A stretch of 23,304 nucleotides of DNA from an uncultured Rivibacter sp. (GTDB lineage: Bacteria; Pseudomonadota; Gammaproteobacteria; Burkholderiales; Burkholderiaceae), in the NCBI GenBank assembly GCA_946480925.1, contig CAMLLU010000080.1, forward strand, positions 1 through 23,304. Reading direction: 5' to 3'. Positions 1 through 7,773 of the stretch are shown here, piece by piece. The translations under genes were made by a program, and so were the position numbers. The stretch's first letter is position 1; every line of letters begins with the position of its first letter. The notes below the pieces were generated by a model. The model was not told where the DNA came from. It made no database searches and saw only the letters and a program-made list of their open reading frames with translations.

Positions 1-41
1 CACCAGCGTCCGGGCTGCAGCTTGAGTCGACGCACGGTATT

Positions 42-323
42 TCAGCAGCCTGCTAAGCCACTCGCAAGGACTATCCGGCGTGCCGCCGGAGCCGCCGCAT
101 TCATTCCCCCGAACGGACCAGCTGGACGTGTTGGGCTGTATGGATCAGTAGGATCCAGTAGGGGTGGCGAACCAATGCACTTGATGCCAAAGATTAGGCT
201 AACCACGCACACTTCTCGAAGGCCCGTAGGATCAACCGCAGACGTCGGGGCTCCACCCACATACGCATACGTATTTATCCCGCCGCCAAGCCCGATGGGA
301 TCAGATTGAACATACCGCCCTAT
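42..323 (-). pseudogene. Orphan Rhs C-terminal tip, third cassette (CT3)
   Basis: The frame begins with 35 residues copied from the Rhs core ([12 protein letters not shown], then INTYAYVGG and DPTGL) and continues into a different tail of about 58 residues that ends in a TGA stop at 42. It has no start codon of its own at the Rhs homology, and the homology starts inside the stop codon of the upstream small gene. It is therefore best read as a displaced, silent tip that could be expressed only after recombination onto a full Rhs gene. The tail ([15 protein letters not shown], then a Pro/Gly-rich stretch) matches no toxin family I recognise. Its immunity gene, if any, would lie beyond position 1. 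Confidence 0.7.
219..323 (-). repeat. Rhs core copy 3 (105 bp, partial)
   Basis: This encodes 35 residues from IGRYVQSD to DPTGL, matching the 3' part of the core at 1839-1988. It is shorter than the other two copies because it lacks the [13 protein letters not shown] part. Confidence 0.8.
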
Positions 324-559
324 GCCTTCTTGTCTGCCTTGCCAGAGTCCAAGTCGGCGAACAGCTCTTTGTTCCAGACCTTCAACAGCCCAACGACCGT
401 GCCGCCGACCTTTTCCTGCAGTTCCGCGAGAGAACATGCCTTCATCTCATCGAGCGTCACGTCAATGATCAGGCGCGGGCTCTCTCCGGGGCGGTCGACC
501 TTCGCGAAGCAGAGGTTCTGGTCATCGTCCAGGTAGATGTGTAGATACGGGTACTTCAT
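320..559 (-). CDS. Small acidic protein, candidate immunity protein for the second Rhs tip
   Basis: This encodes 79 residues from an ATG that follows the stop of the second orphan tip by only three bases. A GGAAAG ribosome-binding site sits inside the end of that tip. The protein has no signal peptide or membrane segment and carries an acidic N-terminal stretch (YLDDDQNL). Position directly after an Rhs tip is the usual place of an Rhs immunity gene, and that is the only basis for the role; I do not recognise the family. The reading frame is intact although the upstream tip has no start of its own, as expected for an immunity gene kept with a stored toxin cassette. Confidence 0.6.
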   Translation of the reverse strand: MKYPYLHIYLDDDQNLCFAKVDRPGESPRLIIDVTLDEMKACSLAELQEKVGGTVVGLLKVWNKELFADLDSGKADKKA

Positions 560-565
560 GGCTTA

Positions 566-571
566 CTTTCC
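566..571 (-). promoter_or_regulatory. Ribosome-binding site of the 79-residue candidate immunity gene
   Basis: GGAAAG on the minus strand ends six bases before the ATG at 559. It lies within the last codons of the orphan tip, which supports this start and suggests coupling to the tip reading frame. Confidence 0.55.
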
Positions 572-841
572 ATCGCACTTCTTCATGCACTGACCAAGAT
601 ACTCGCCAGCCCTGCTCATGCACGCCAAGTAGCCACGAGAGCCCCAGAATGCGCCGGCGACGCCACACTCCTCAGCGTCGCGGTCGTACTGCTCAACACA
701 CTCTGTCTTGCATTTCTCGCGCTCACACCACTCTTCATATTCTTTCTTTATCCACCGTGCGATGTTCCGATTCGCATCAGGGACTGGACTCCACAAGCCC
801 GGGCTTGGGAAGGAAGGACGCCCCTCTCCGGGTGAAGACTG

Positions 842-991
842 AAGGCCCTTGGGATCAGTCTTGCGAAGCGGATCGCCCTCAACGTAGGTGTACGTATTGA
901 TGCCGCCATCGAGCCCAATGGGATCACTTTGGACATACCGCCCGATGGACGCATCGTAGTCCCTGAAGTAGTTGTAGTGCAGCCCGCTCTC
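842..991 (-). repeat. Rhs core copy 2 (150 bp)
   Basis: This encodes exactly 50 residues from ESGLHYNY to DPKGL, the same length as the functional copy at 1839-1988 and nearly identical in protein over the first 40 residues. It provides homology for exchange of tips. Confidence 0.85.
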
Positions 992-1000
992 GGGGCTGCT

Positions 1001-1408
1001 TCAATAAACCTTTGCCATGGCCCGCACGTAGTCACTGAGGGTTTCGATTGATGACATATCCATAGACTGTTGGCGCTTCTTTGCCAGTCGTACCAAGTCC
1101 AATAGCAAAGTACTTTGGGCGGAATCGAAGCTCCATCCGCGAGGAGGTTTCAACTCAAACGCAAATCGATCCGTGGGCCGCAACAGAGATGAGCTGATGG
1201 ACAGTTCCTCAGCCACATGCTCGATCACCTCCCGCACCAACTGCCGATCAGTCAGTCCATCCTCACAGAACAAATCACACACCCTCTCGATGTCGAGTCG
1301 GTCACGGCCAAGAAAGCGCTTCTCAATTTCTCGCTGGGCTTTTCTCTGTGCGTAGAAATACCCGACTACGGCAAGCACCATCGTCGCAACAAAAATCACA
1401 GTCTCCAT
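1001..1408 (-). CDS. Small membrane-anchored protein, candidate immunity protein of the full-length Rhs tip
   Basis: This encodes 135 residues from the ATG at 1408, sixteen bases after the Rhs stop. The frame is open upstream to a TTG at 1462 inside Rhs, but the ATG places a clean hydrophobic segment (VIFVATMVLAVVGYFYA) at the very N-terminus. A basic stretch follows (QRKAQREIEKRF), so the soluble part should face the cytoplasm. Residues about 38-110 look helical and faintly resemble small acyl-carrier-like domains; I would not rely on that. Position right behind an Rhs tip makes an immunity role the best guess. No strong Shine-Dalgarno is visible. Its TGA stop is exactly where the copied Rhs core of the next cassette begins. 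Confidence 0.6.
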   Translation of the reverse strand: METVIFVATMVLAVVGYFYAQRKAQREIEKRFLGRDRLDIERVCDLFCEDGLTDRQLVREVIEHVAEELSISSSLLRPTDRFAFELKPPRGWSFDSAQSTLLLDLVRLAKKRQQSMDMSSIETLSDYVRAMAKVY

Positions 1409-1424
1409 GATTGCCGCGCTGCCG

Positions 1425-3719
1425 TTATTGGCCAGAACAAGTGCAGTAAGCGATTGAGCCAATGTCCCAATAGCCTTCCCACATGGTGGGCAAGATCGCG
1501 AGCCGCCCCGCGACTTTGCCGTATCGGCTCACTGCCGCTTGGACTGGACCAAACCTTCGACCGTTCTGTGCTTGCTGCGCAGCCTGGCCGACCACTGAGC
1601 CAACTCGGTGTTGCCACGACGTTGCATGCGACGCAGAACTGATGCCAGAACCGGTCGCTCCGGCCGTGAAGTTCCCTGCACTATTTGCGAGATTGCCAGC
1701 GGTACCCAGATCACCGGCCGACGTAGGAGGTCCGTCGCCCTGCGGCCCCATGTTGCCCCAATCCCATCGCCTGGACTCGATGCACTTCACCACACTGGGC
1801 GGAAGCTGCGGCCAATCCGCGGGGTTCGTGATGTCGAAAAGACCGTTGGGATCCATACCACTAACCGGATCTCCACCAACGTATGCGTACGTGTTGATGC
1901 CCCCGTCAAGGCCGATGGGATCAGATTGGACGTATCGGCCAGTCGATGCATCGTAGTCGCGGAAGTAGTTGTAGTGCAACCCGCTTTCCGAGTCGAAGTA
2001 CTGGCCGGGGAAGCGCAGGTTCAGCGTGAAGGCACCGAGGCCGTTCGGGTCCGTCTCCGGCAGCGTGTTGCCGAACGGCTCGGCCAGCCAGCGCCACCTC
2101 GTCTTGTTGTTCTGGTCCACGATCAACCTCGGCGCATCGAGGTGGTCGGCGTGGATGAAGTACACGGTCGGTGGGTTCGTTCCGTTGGGCGTGAACACCG
2201 CGATCGGTGTGCCACGCAGCCACACGTACTCCCGGATCGCTTGGCCGTTCTGGTCGTATTCCCCCAGCAACTGTCCGCCCTGGTCGTACACGAAGATCAT
2301 CGTCGTGCTGCTGCTCGTGCTGCCGGCCTTGCGGATGCGCTGGCCGTGTACGTCGTAGCTGTACGCCGTGGTCACGCCTGCCTTTGTCAGGCTGGCCAGC
2401 CGGTTCTCCAGGCTGTAGACGGCCGTGTAGCTCGCGCTGTCACTGGTGGTGTTGCCCGCACTGTCGTGCCCGAAGCTACGGGCCGGGTTCGTCGTGCCGG
2501 TCAGCCGGTTGCTCGTGGCCGCCGTCGTGTACGCGCCGGTGTTGCCGTTGAGCGTGACGCTGGTGCGGTTGCCGTTGGCGTCGTAGCCGATGCTGGCACT
2601 GGTGCTGGCCGTCGTGAGGCTCGTGAGTCTTCCCAGCTCGTCATAGCCGAACGTCTGGTTCAGCGCCGTGGCGGCTGCGGTGGCCGTGCCGGTGGCCGCG
2701 TCGTAGTGGGTGTAGCCGGTGATGCGGTCGGCCGCGTCGTAGGTGAGGTCGCGGATGGCCCCGCCCAGCGGGTAGCGCACCGGGCGTCCGCTGAGGTCGA
2801 AGGTCTTCTCGTGCAGTTGCGTGCCACTGTTGAGGTGCCACAGCCAGCTGCGGGCGCCGCCGAACGGAACCCATTGGATCTGGCTGATCAGCGGAGCGGC
2901 CGTGCTGCCGGCGTCCTTGGCCAGGCTCACGCTGGTGGGCTGGCCGGCGGTGTAGGTGATGGTGAGCTGGCGCCCTGAGGGGTAGGTGATGGCGGTGAGG
3001 CGGCCGTCTACATAGGTGTAGCCGGTGGTGTGGGTGATGGGGTTGCTGTTGGCCCCGGCCGCAGCGTTCACCGTCTGCGTGGCACTGATCAGCCGGCCCT
3101 GGGCGTCATAGGCGTAGCGGCTGCTGCCGCCCGGGCTGGCGGTGCTGGTCAGCCGCCCGATGCCGTGGCTGAAGCCCGCGCCGGTCTGGTCGTAGGTCCA
3201 GCTGTAGGTCCTGTTGGCCTGCCCGCTCTGGCTGTAGACGATGCCCGTCAAGCGGCTCAGTTCGTCGTGGCTGTAGGTGGCCAGCACGCCCCTGGAGTCG
3301 GTGCGGGTCTTGAGGTTGCCAATTTCGTCGTAGGTGTGGCTGGCGGTGCCGGTGTCGGGGCTGACGAGCTGGGTGGCCTCGCCCAGGCCGTTGCGCGGGT
3401 ACTGGGTCACGAGGTTGCGCGGGTCGGTGACCTTGTTCAGCCGCCCCGCCCCGTCGTAGCCGAACTGGGTCTTGCCCGCCTTCGCGTCGGTGCTGTCCTT
3501 GGCCTGGTTCAGGCTGTCGTAGGTGGTCACCGTGTTGAAGCCGAAGCCGCTGACCCCGGGCGCCTGGATGGTCTTGGTCGGGTTGCCTTGGGCGTCGTAT
3601 TCGTAGGTGGTCACCGGTGCCGGTGAGACGGGCACCGGCGGCAGGGTTTGTGCCACGGCCTGGCCGTAGAACAGCGCAGCGATGCTGCCCGCCAGCACGC
3701 GGTGGGTGTTCCTCTTCAT
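1425..3719 (-). CDS. Secreted Rhs/YD-repeat protein with variable C-terminal tip
   Basis: This encodes 764 residues from an ATG preceded by a purine-rich AGGGAGTGAGGGA. A Sec signal peptide is visible (about residues 1-24, ending GQAVAQ). Residues about 35-510 carry many YD repeats (YEYDAQGNPT, FGYDGAGRL, YAYDAQGRL, FGYDELGRL), which in this superfamily build a hollow beta cocoon. The Rhs-associated core follows ([44 protein letters not shown]) and ends in DPNGL at about residue 627, the usual boundary of the toxin. The 137-residue tip has a Gly/Ala/Ser-rich middle and a hydrophobic end (RLAILPTMWEGYWDIG) with no nuclease or protease motif I recognise. It is shorter than classic 1,400-residue Rhs proteins. 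No VgrG, PAAR or type VI gene lies nearby in the window, and the signal peptide argues for Sec export. Confidence 0.9.
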   Translation of the reverse strand: MKRNTHRVLAGSIAALFYGQAVAQTLPPVPVSPAPVTTYEYDAQGNPTKTIQAPGVSGFGFNTVTTYDSLNQAKDSTDAKAGKTQFGYDGAGRLNKVTDPRNLVTQYPRNGLGEATQLVSPDTGTASHTYDEIGNLKTRTDSRGVLATYSHDELSRLTGIVYSQSGQANRTYSWTYDQTGAGFSHGIGRLTSTASPGGSSRYAYDAQGRLISATQTVNAAAGANSNPITHTTGYTYVDGRLTAITYPSGRQLTITYTAGQPTSVSLAKDAGSTAAPLISQIQWVPFGGARSWLWHLNSGTQLHEKTFDLSGRPVRYPLGGAIRDLTYDAADRITGYTHYDAATGTATAAATALNQTFGYDELGRLTSLTTASTSASIGYDANGNRTSVTLNGNTGAYTTAATSNRLTGTTNPARSFGHDSAGNTTSDSASYTAVYSLENRLASLTKAGVTTAYSYDVHGQRIRKAGSTSSSTTMIFVYDQGGQLLGEYDQNGQAIREYVWLRGTPIAVFTPNGTNPPTVYFIHADHLDAPRLIVDQNNKTRWRWLAEPFGNTLPETDPNGLGAFTLNLRFPGQYFDSESGLHYNYFRDYDASTGRYVQSDPIGLDGGINTYAYVGGDPVSGMDPNGLFDITNPADWPQLPPSVVKCIESRRWDWGNMGPQGDGPPTSAGDLGTAGNLANSAGNFTAGATGSGISSASHATSWQHRVGSVVGQAAQQAQNGRRFGPVQAAVSRYGKVAGRLAILPTMWEGYWDIGSIAYCTCSGQ
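1839..1988 (-). repeat. Rhs core copy 1 (150 bp, within the full-length gene)
   Basis: This is the resident copy of the segment ESGLHYNY to DPNGL. The sequence downstream of DPNGL is unrelated between the three copies, while the sequence upstream of this boundary is conserved. Confidence 0.85.
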
Positions 3720-3723
3720 TCCC

Positions 3724-3840
3724 TCACTCCCTGCCGGTGCTTTGTTGCACGCGCCCCAGCGCGTCGTAGACCCGGCTCAGCTGGCGGCTCAAGGCGCCAG
3801 TCGGATCCTTCTTCAGCACTTTCTTCGCTCCCGTTTGCCA
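3724..3840 (-). pseudogene. Remnant of the 3' end of another Rhs-like gene
   Basis: On the minus strand a frame reads GALSRQLSRVYDALGRVQ and stops at TGA four bases before the ATG of the full Rhs gene. SRVYDALGRVQ is a textbook YD repeat. The frame stays open upstream to about 3960 but has no start there and soon runs into the TonB receptor gene, so only a fragment is present. It could be the end of a deleted upstream Rhs gene, or could once have been continuous with the present one. Its TGA lies inside the Shine-Dalgarno of the downstream gene, an arrangement seen in coupled genes. Confidence 0.45.
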
Positions 3841-3965
3841 CTGCGGTTGTCGCAGTGCGCTGCCTTGCACAGCTGAGTGTGTCTGTTGGTTCGTTGGGCG
3901 CGCGATCTTAGCGGAGCGTCTGGCCAGCCACGCTTCCCAGGCGAATGAATACTCAGCAGCGGCCG

Positions 3966-6284
3966 CTAGTAGCGGTAACGCAGGCCTAGGAGGAGTGTTC
4001 GCGGAGCACCCGGCGCCACGAACACCGCGTCTCGCCCCGTGCCCGTGTACTGCCCGTTCGCATCGAACACCGTCTCGGCCAGCGCCGCGAAGTTCTCGTA
4101 GCGCTTGTCGAACACGTTGTTGACCTTGGCATACAGCTCCCAGCCCTTGCCGTCACTGCCCGCGTGTGCCCGCCAGCTGGTGCGCAGGTTCACCACCGCA
4201 TAGCCGGGGAGCTTCAGGTCGAGCTGCTCGTCTTCGCCGTCTTCGATGAGGCCGTCTTCGTTGCCCGCCGTGCCGCGGCCCGAAAACGCCTGCACGTCGG
4301 CGCCCACGCTCCATGAGGGTGAGATGCGCCAGTCGGCCGCGAGCTTGAGGCTGTGGCGCGGCAGACCGGCGATGCGTGTGCCGCGCGTGATGGCGACGTT
4401 GCGCTCGCCCTGGCGCAGCAGGCCCTCGGCCTCGTAGGTGGCTTCGAGGTAGCTGTAGCTCACCCCGACGTCGAGCGGCCCGGCGCGGCCTTGCAGTTCC
4501 ACGTCCGCCCCCTGGTGCCGGGTGCGCGGAAAGTTCGCGAAGTAACCCTGCTGACCGGCCACGCTGACGCTGCGGAACAGGATGTCGTTGCGGTTGTTGG
4601 TGCGATACGCCGACACGCTCAACTGCGCGTCGCGGGCGAGCGGCCAGCGCAGGCCCAGTTCGGTGGTGACGGAGGTCACCTGTTCCAGGAAGGGATCGGC
4701 CTGCAGGCCCGCGGGCAGGCGGCAGGGCTCTTCGGGGTCTGCGCAGCCGAGTTCGATGACGGTGGGCACGCGGTTGTTGCGCGCCACGTTGGCAAACAGC
4801 GTGGGGCCGCCTTCGAGCCGGTGTGCGATGCCGAGCGCGGGGTTCACGCTGTCGTAGCGGAAGCTCTCCTTCGGCCGCAGCTCCACGTCGCCGGTGTCGT
4901 CGTCCACGCTGGTGAGCGTGTTCGACAGCCGCGCGTGGTTGTAGCGCAGCGTGCCGGTGAGGTGGGTGCGCTCGGCGAGCGCCCAGGTGTCGCTGGCATA
5001 GAGGCCGAACGCCATCGAGCGGCCCGAGACGCGCGCGCTCAGCTCGGGCGGCTCGTCGCCCGCAACGACGCCGCGGCTCGGGGTGAAGCTGCCTTCCTGT
5101 TCGAGCTGCTCGTAGCGCACGCGCGCTGCGTCGAGCGTGGTGCCGGCCTGCCATTGGTGCGCGCCGCTGCGGCCGGAGAGGCTCGCGGCGACGCCGGTGC
5201 TTTCCTGCCGCGTGGCCGTGGTGTTGAGCGAAGCGTTCTCGTCGCCTTCGGGCTCTTCGGCTTCGTCGCCGTTCACTGTGTCGCGGCGTGCGTTGCGCAG
5301 GTAGGCCAGTGCGGAGACTTCGGTTCCTGCACTGAGCCGATGCCTGAGCGTGAAGGTGAGCTGCGCGAGTTCGTTGGTGGTCTGGTCGGGGTGGGTGTAG
5401 ACCGCTTCGCGCCGGCCGGCATAGAGGTCGGGCTCGCGCACGAGCTCGTCGCCGCTTTCTTCGAGCGCGTAGGCCGGCACGAGGCCGTTGCCGACCAGCC
5501 TGCTGCGCCCCCACAGCAGGCTCACGTCCCAGTCGGTGTCGGCGCTGCTGCGGCCAGCCTTGGCGAGCACGTTGCCCAGCCAGCCGGCGGACTCGTCACG
5601 CCAGCCGCTTTCGTCGAAGCCGGTGGCGCCCACGTAGCCGTGCCAGCCGTCTTCACGGTGCAGGCCGTAGGACAGGTCGACCCGCTTGCGGCCGAAGCTG
5701 CCGCCCGACACCTCGGCACGCAGCCCCGGTGCGGTGGCGCCGCTGTGCGTGGTGAGCGAAAGCGCGCCACCCAGCGTGTTGAGCCCGAAGGCCGGGTTGG
5801 CGCCGGGCACGAGCGTCAGGGTGTTCACCGAGAACTCGGGCAGCATGTCCCAGTTGATGACGTCACCGAACGGCTCGTTGACACGCACACCGTCGAGGTA
5901 CACGGATATACCTTGCCCGGCACCCAGCAGCGGCGACGCGCGAAAGCCGCGGTAGGTGAGGTCGCCCTGGAAGGGGCTGCCCTGCACGTCGTTCACCTGC
6001 ACGCCGGGCAGGCGGCGGCTCATGAAGTCCGAAACGTTGTCGGCGTTCGCTTCGTCGAGCCGTTCGCGACGCACCGAGTGCGTGGTGTAGGGCAGCAGAT
6101 CGCGGTCGATGCCCTGGCCGGGCAGCGGCGAGGTGCCCACCACTTCGACCCGTGGCAGCTCGGCGGCCAGCAGTTGCTGCGCATGCACCGGCACGGCAAA
6201 CGGCAGCGCCGCCAGCGGCCAGGTTGCGCGCAGGGCACGGCACGACAGGCGGGTTGTTCGACGGCATCGGTCTTGCTCGCGCAC
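3966..6284 (-). CDS. TonB-dependent outer-membrane receptor
   Basis: This encodes 772 residues. I chose the GTG at 6284 because GAGGAGAG sits seven bases upstream, while the ATGs at 6305 and 6317 have no ribosome-binding site. It has a signal peptide of about 35 residues ending PVHA. The plug follows (PRVEVVGTSPLPG, then FMSRRLPGVQVND, GISVYLDGVRVNEPFGDV and NTLGGALSLTT), then a long beta barrel ending in the aromatic LLLGLRYRY. A CADPEEPC pair probably closes an external loop. Such receptors import scarce ligands across the outer membrane with energy from TonB-ExbBD, none of which is encoded here. The ligand cannot be read from sequence. Closeness to pqq genes and an alcohol-type sensor pair makes PQQ, a metal chelate or another quinoprotein-related ligand possible. 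It is divergent from the kinase gene with about 85 bases between starts. Confidence 0.92.
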   Translation of the reverse strand: MREQDRCRRTTRLSCRALRATWPLAALPFAVPVHAQQLLAAELPRVEVVGTSPLPGQGIDRDLLPYTTHSVRRERLDEANADNVSDFMSRRLPGVQVNDVQGSPFQGDLTYRGFRASPLLGAGQGISVYLDGVRVNEPFGDVINWDMLPEFSVNTLTLVPGANPAFGLNTLGGALSLTTHSGATAPGLRAEVSGGSFGRKRVDLSYGLHREDGWHGYVGATGFDESGWRDESAGWLGNVLAKAGRSSADTDWDVSLLWGRSRLVGNGLVPAYALEESGDELVREPDLYAGRREAVYTHPDQTTNELAQLTFTLRHRLSAGTEVSALAYLRNARRDTVNGDEAEEPEGDENASLNTTATRQESTGVAASLSGRSGAHQWQAGTTLDAARVRYEQLEQEGSFTPSRGVVAGDEPPELSARVSGRSMAFGLYASDTWALAERTHLTGTLRYNHARLSNTLTSVDDDTGDVELRPKESFRYDSVNPALGIAHRLEGGPTLFANVARNNRVPTVIELGCADPEEPCRLPAGLQADPFLEQVTSVTTELGLRWPLARDAQLSVSAYRTNNRNDILFRSVSVAGQQGYFANFPRTRHQGADVELQGRAGPLDVGVSYSYLEATYEAEGLLRQGERNVAITRGTRIAGLPRHSLKLAADWRISPSWSVGADVQAFSGRGTAGNEDGLIEDGEDEQLDLKLPGYAVVNLRTSWRAHAGSDGKGWELYAKVNNVFDKRYENFAALAETVFDANGQYTGTGRDAVFVAPGAPRTLLLGLRYRY

Positions 6285-6289
6285 GGGCT

Positions 6290-6297
6290 CTCTCCTC
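6290..6297 (-). promoter_or_regulatory. Ribosome-binding site deciding the GTG start of the TonB receptor
   Basis: GAGGAGAG on the minus strand lies a good distance from GTG at 6284. No comparable site precedes the upstream ATGs. Confidence 0.65.
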
Positions 6298-6369
6298 GTT
6301 TTCATGGTGTCGGTCATGCAGGCATTCGACGCACGGCACATGCCGGAAGGGCCGGGAAAAACTCCTGAA

Positions 6370-7773
6370 ATGCATGAGCGCGCCGCGCCGCAGCCGATGC
6401 AGCTGCCGCGGCTGGTGATGCGCCGCGCGGCCATGGCGGCGCTCGCCTGCCTGGCGATTGCGCTGTTGCTGGGGTGGGTGCGCGCACGGGTGGACACGCA
6501 ACGCGAGATGTCGGGTTCGCTGGCGGTGGCGCGTGCCAGCGCCGTGCTGGCGCAGCTGCCCACGCCTCGTGCTGCCGAAGCCCTGGCTTCGTTGGGCGAG
6601 TTGCAAGGGCTGCGGCACCTGCAGCTCGACGTGTTCGATGCCGGCGGGCAACGCCTGCTGCACCTGCCGGATGCGACCGCGCAGAACGGCGCAGCGGCTT
6701 CACGCTGGCTGGGTGTCATGCCGCCTGCACAGTCTGTGTCGTGGCCGGTGCAGCGGCCCGACGGCCGGCCATGGACCGTGGTGCTCACCAGTTCGCCCGG
6801 CAGCGAGGCCCAGGAGGCGCTGGCCGAGCTGGCGAGCCTCTTTGCGTTGCTGGCCGGCTGCAGCCTGCTGATGCTGGCCGTGATGCACTGGAACACGCGC
6901 CGTGCCTTCCGCCCGCTGCAGGTGCTGTTGGGCGCCATCGAGCAGGCGCGCCGTCGCGAGCTGGCGGTGCTGCAGGCCTTGCCCGCCATGCCGGTGGCCG
7001 AGCTCGAAGCGATTGCGCAGGCGCTGCGTCATCTGGCTGCGGACCTCGACCACACCGAAGCCGCGCGCCGCGTGCTCGGCCACCGGCTGCTCTGCCTGCA
7101 GGAAGACGAACGCCAGCAGCTCGCGCGCGACCTGCACGACGAATTCGGCCAGCGGCTCACGGCGTTGCGGGTGGACGCCGCCTGGCTGCAGCGCCGGCTC
7201 GACACGGCGCCGCAGCAGCAGTCGGTGGTGGTGGGCATGAGCCAGCAGATCGCCCGTGTGCAGGACGACGTGCGACGGCTGCTGCAGCGCCTGCGGCCGC
7301 TCGGGCCGGTGAATGACGGCGCACCCGCGACGCTGGGGCGGCTGCGGCTCATGCTGGAAGAGCTGCGCGGCGGCTGGTCGGCCGCGCCGGGCTGCAGCAC
7401 GCAGTTCGACGTGGTGGTGTGCGGCGACGAAAGCGTGCCGCTGCCGCCGGCGCTGGTGCTGGGCGTCTACCGCGTCAGCCAGGAGGGCTTCACCAACGTG
7501 GCCCGGCACGCGCAGGCCCGCGTGGCCCAGCTGCGCGTGGAGCTCACCGGTCGCGACGGTGAGCGCATGCTGCGCTGGAGCCTGCTCGACGACGGCCGGG
7601 GCGTGCCCGGCATGGAGGCCGCGTTGAGGCGCGGCGGCGGGCTGGCCGGCATGAAGGAGCGGATCTGGGCGCTGGGCGGCGAGTTTTCGTGGGGCGATGC
7701 CGGCGGAGCGGGCCTCGCGCTGCACGCCCGTCTGCCGGTGGCCAGCACCACCTTGCAGGAGGCCGCGGCATGA
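6370..7773 (+). CDS. Membrane sensor histidine kinase, MoxY-like (HisKA_3 type)
   Basis: This encodes 467 residues from ATG 6370; ATGs at 6304, 6316 and 6340 are in frame and the start is uncertain (a GGGA lies 12 bases upstream). It has a first membrane segment (about 22-36, MAALACLAIALLLGW), a periplasmic domain (about 40-150) and a second membrane segment (about 153-173), then a HAMP-like linker. The HisKA_3 phosphorylation site is at RDLHDEFGQRLTAL (His about 256). The ATPase domain follows with VSQEGFTNVARHAQA, LLDDGRGVPG and GGGLAGMKERI. The periplasmic part resembles the LapD/MoxY N-terminal family by its pattern (LRHLQLDVFDAGG). MoxY of Paracoccus senses for methanol dehydrogenase, which suits the pqq neighbours; the specific signal is inference. 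Its stop overlaps the start of the next gene by four bases. Confidence 0.88.
   Translation: MHERAAPQPMQLPRLVMRRAAMAALACLAIALLLGWVRARVDTQREMSGSLAVARASAVLAQLPTPRAAEALASLGELQGLRHLQLDVFDAGGQRLLHLPDATAQNGAAASRWLGVMPPAQSVSWPVQRPDGRPWTVVLTSSPGSEAQEALAELASLFALLAGCSLLMLAVMHWNTRRAFRPLQVLLGAIEQARRRELAVLQALPAMPVAELEAIAQALRHLAADLDHTEAARRVLGHRLLCLQEDERQQLARDLHDEFGQRLTALRVDAAWLQRRLDTAPQQQSVVVGMSQQIARVQDDVRRLLQRLRPLGPVNDGAPATLGRLRLMLEELRGGWSAAPGCSTQFDVVVCGDESVPLPPALVLGVYRVSQEGFTNVARHAQARVAQLRVELTGRDGERMLRWSLLDDGRGVPGMEAALRRGGGLAGMKERIWALGGEFSWGDAGGAGLALHARLPVASTTLQEAAA

Larger units (their letters stand above)
563..1000 (-). pseudogene. Orphan Rhs C-terminal tip, second cassette (CT2), cysteine-rich
   Basis: The open frame starts immediately after an in-frame TGA (1001-1003). 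It reads [34 protein letters not shown] and DPKGL, a 50-residue copy of the Rhs core, and then a tail of about 93 residues. The tail holds seven cysteines (for example [12 protein letters not shown] and GQCMKKC) and a C-x3-Y-x2-D pattern. From memory, short cysteine-containing ends of this kind occur on other proteobacterial Rhs proteins. There is no credible start codon before a TTG at 796. This is a stored tip lacking the delivery part of the protein, so it is entered as a pseudogene-like cassette. Toxicity is not shown. Confidence 0.75.

Noticed and set aside
219..1988. Three related 105-150 base repeats considered as a CRISPR-like or tandem array
   Set aside because: They are coding copies of the Rhs core with long, gene-containing intervals; no short regular repeats or cas genes are present.
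1608..2978. 456-codon frame opposite the Rhs gene
   Set aside because: Val/Arg/Gly-rich antisense frame over the YD repeats; no domain.
6305..6317. ATG starts for the TonB receptor at 6305 and 6317
   Set aside because: No ribosome-binding site precedes them, and they would lengthen the already adequate signal peptide; GTG 6284 has GAGGAGAG.
4353..6368. 671-codon frame on the plus strand opposite the TonB receptor
   Set aside because: It mirrors the receptor gene's codon bias and has no recognisable protein features.
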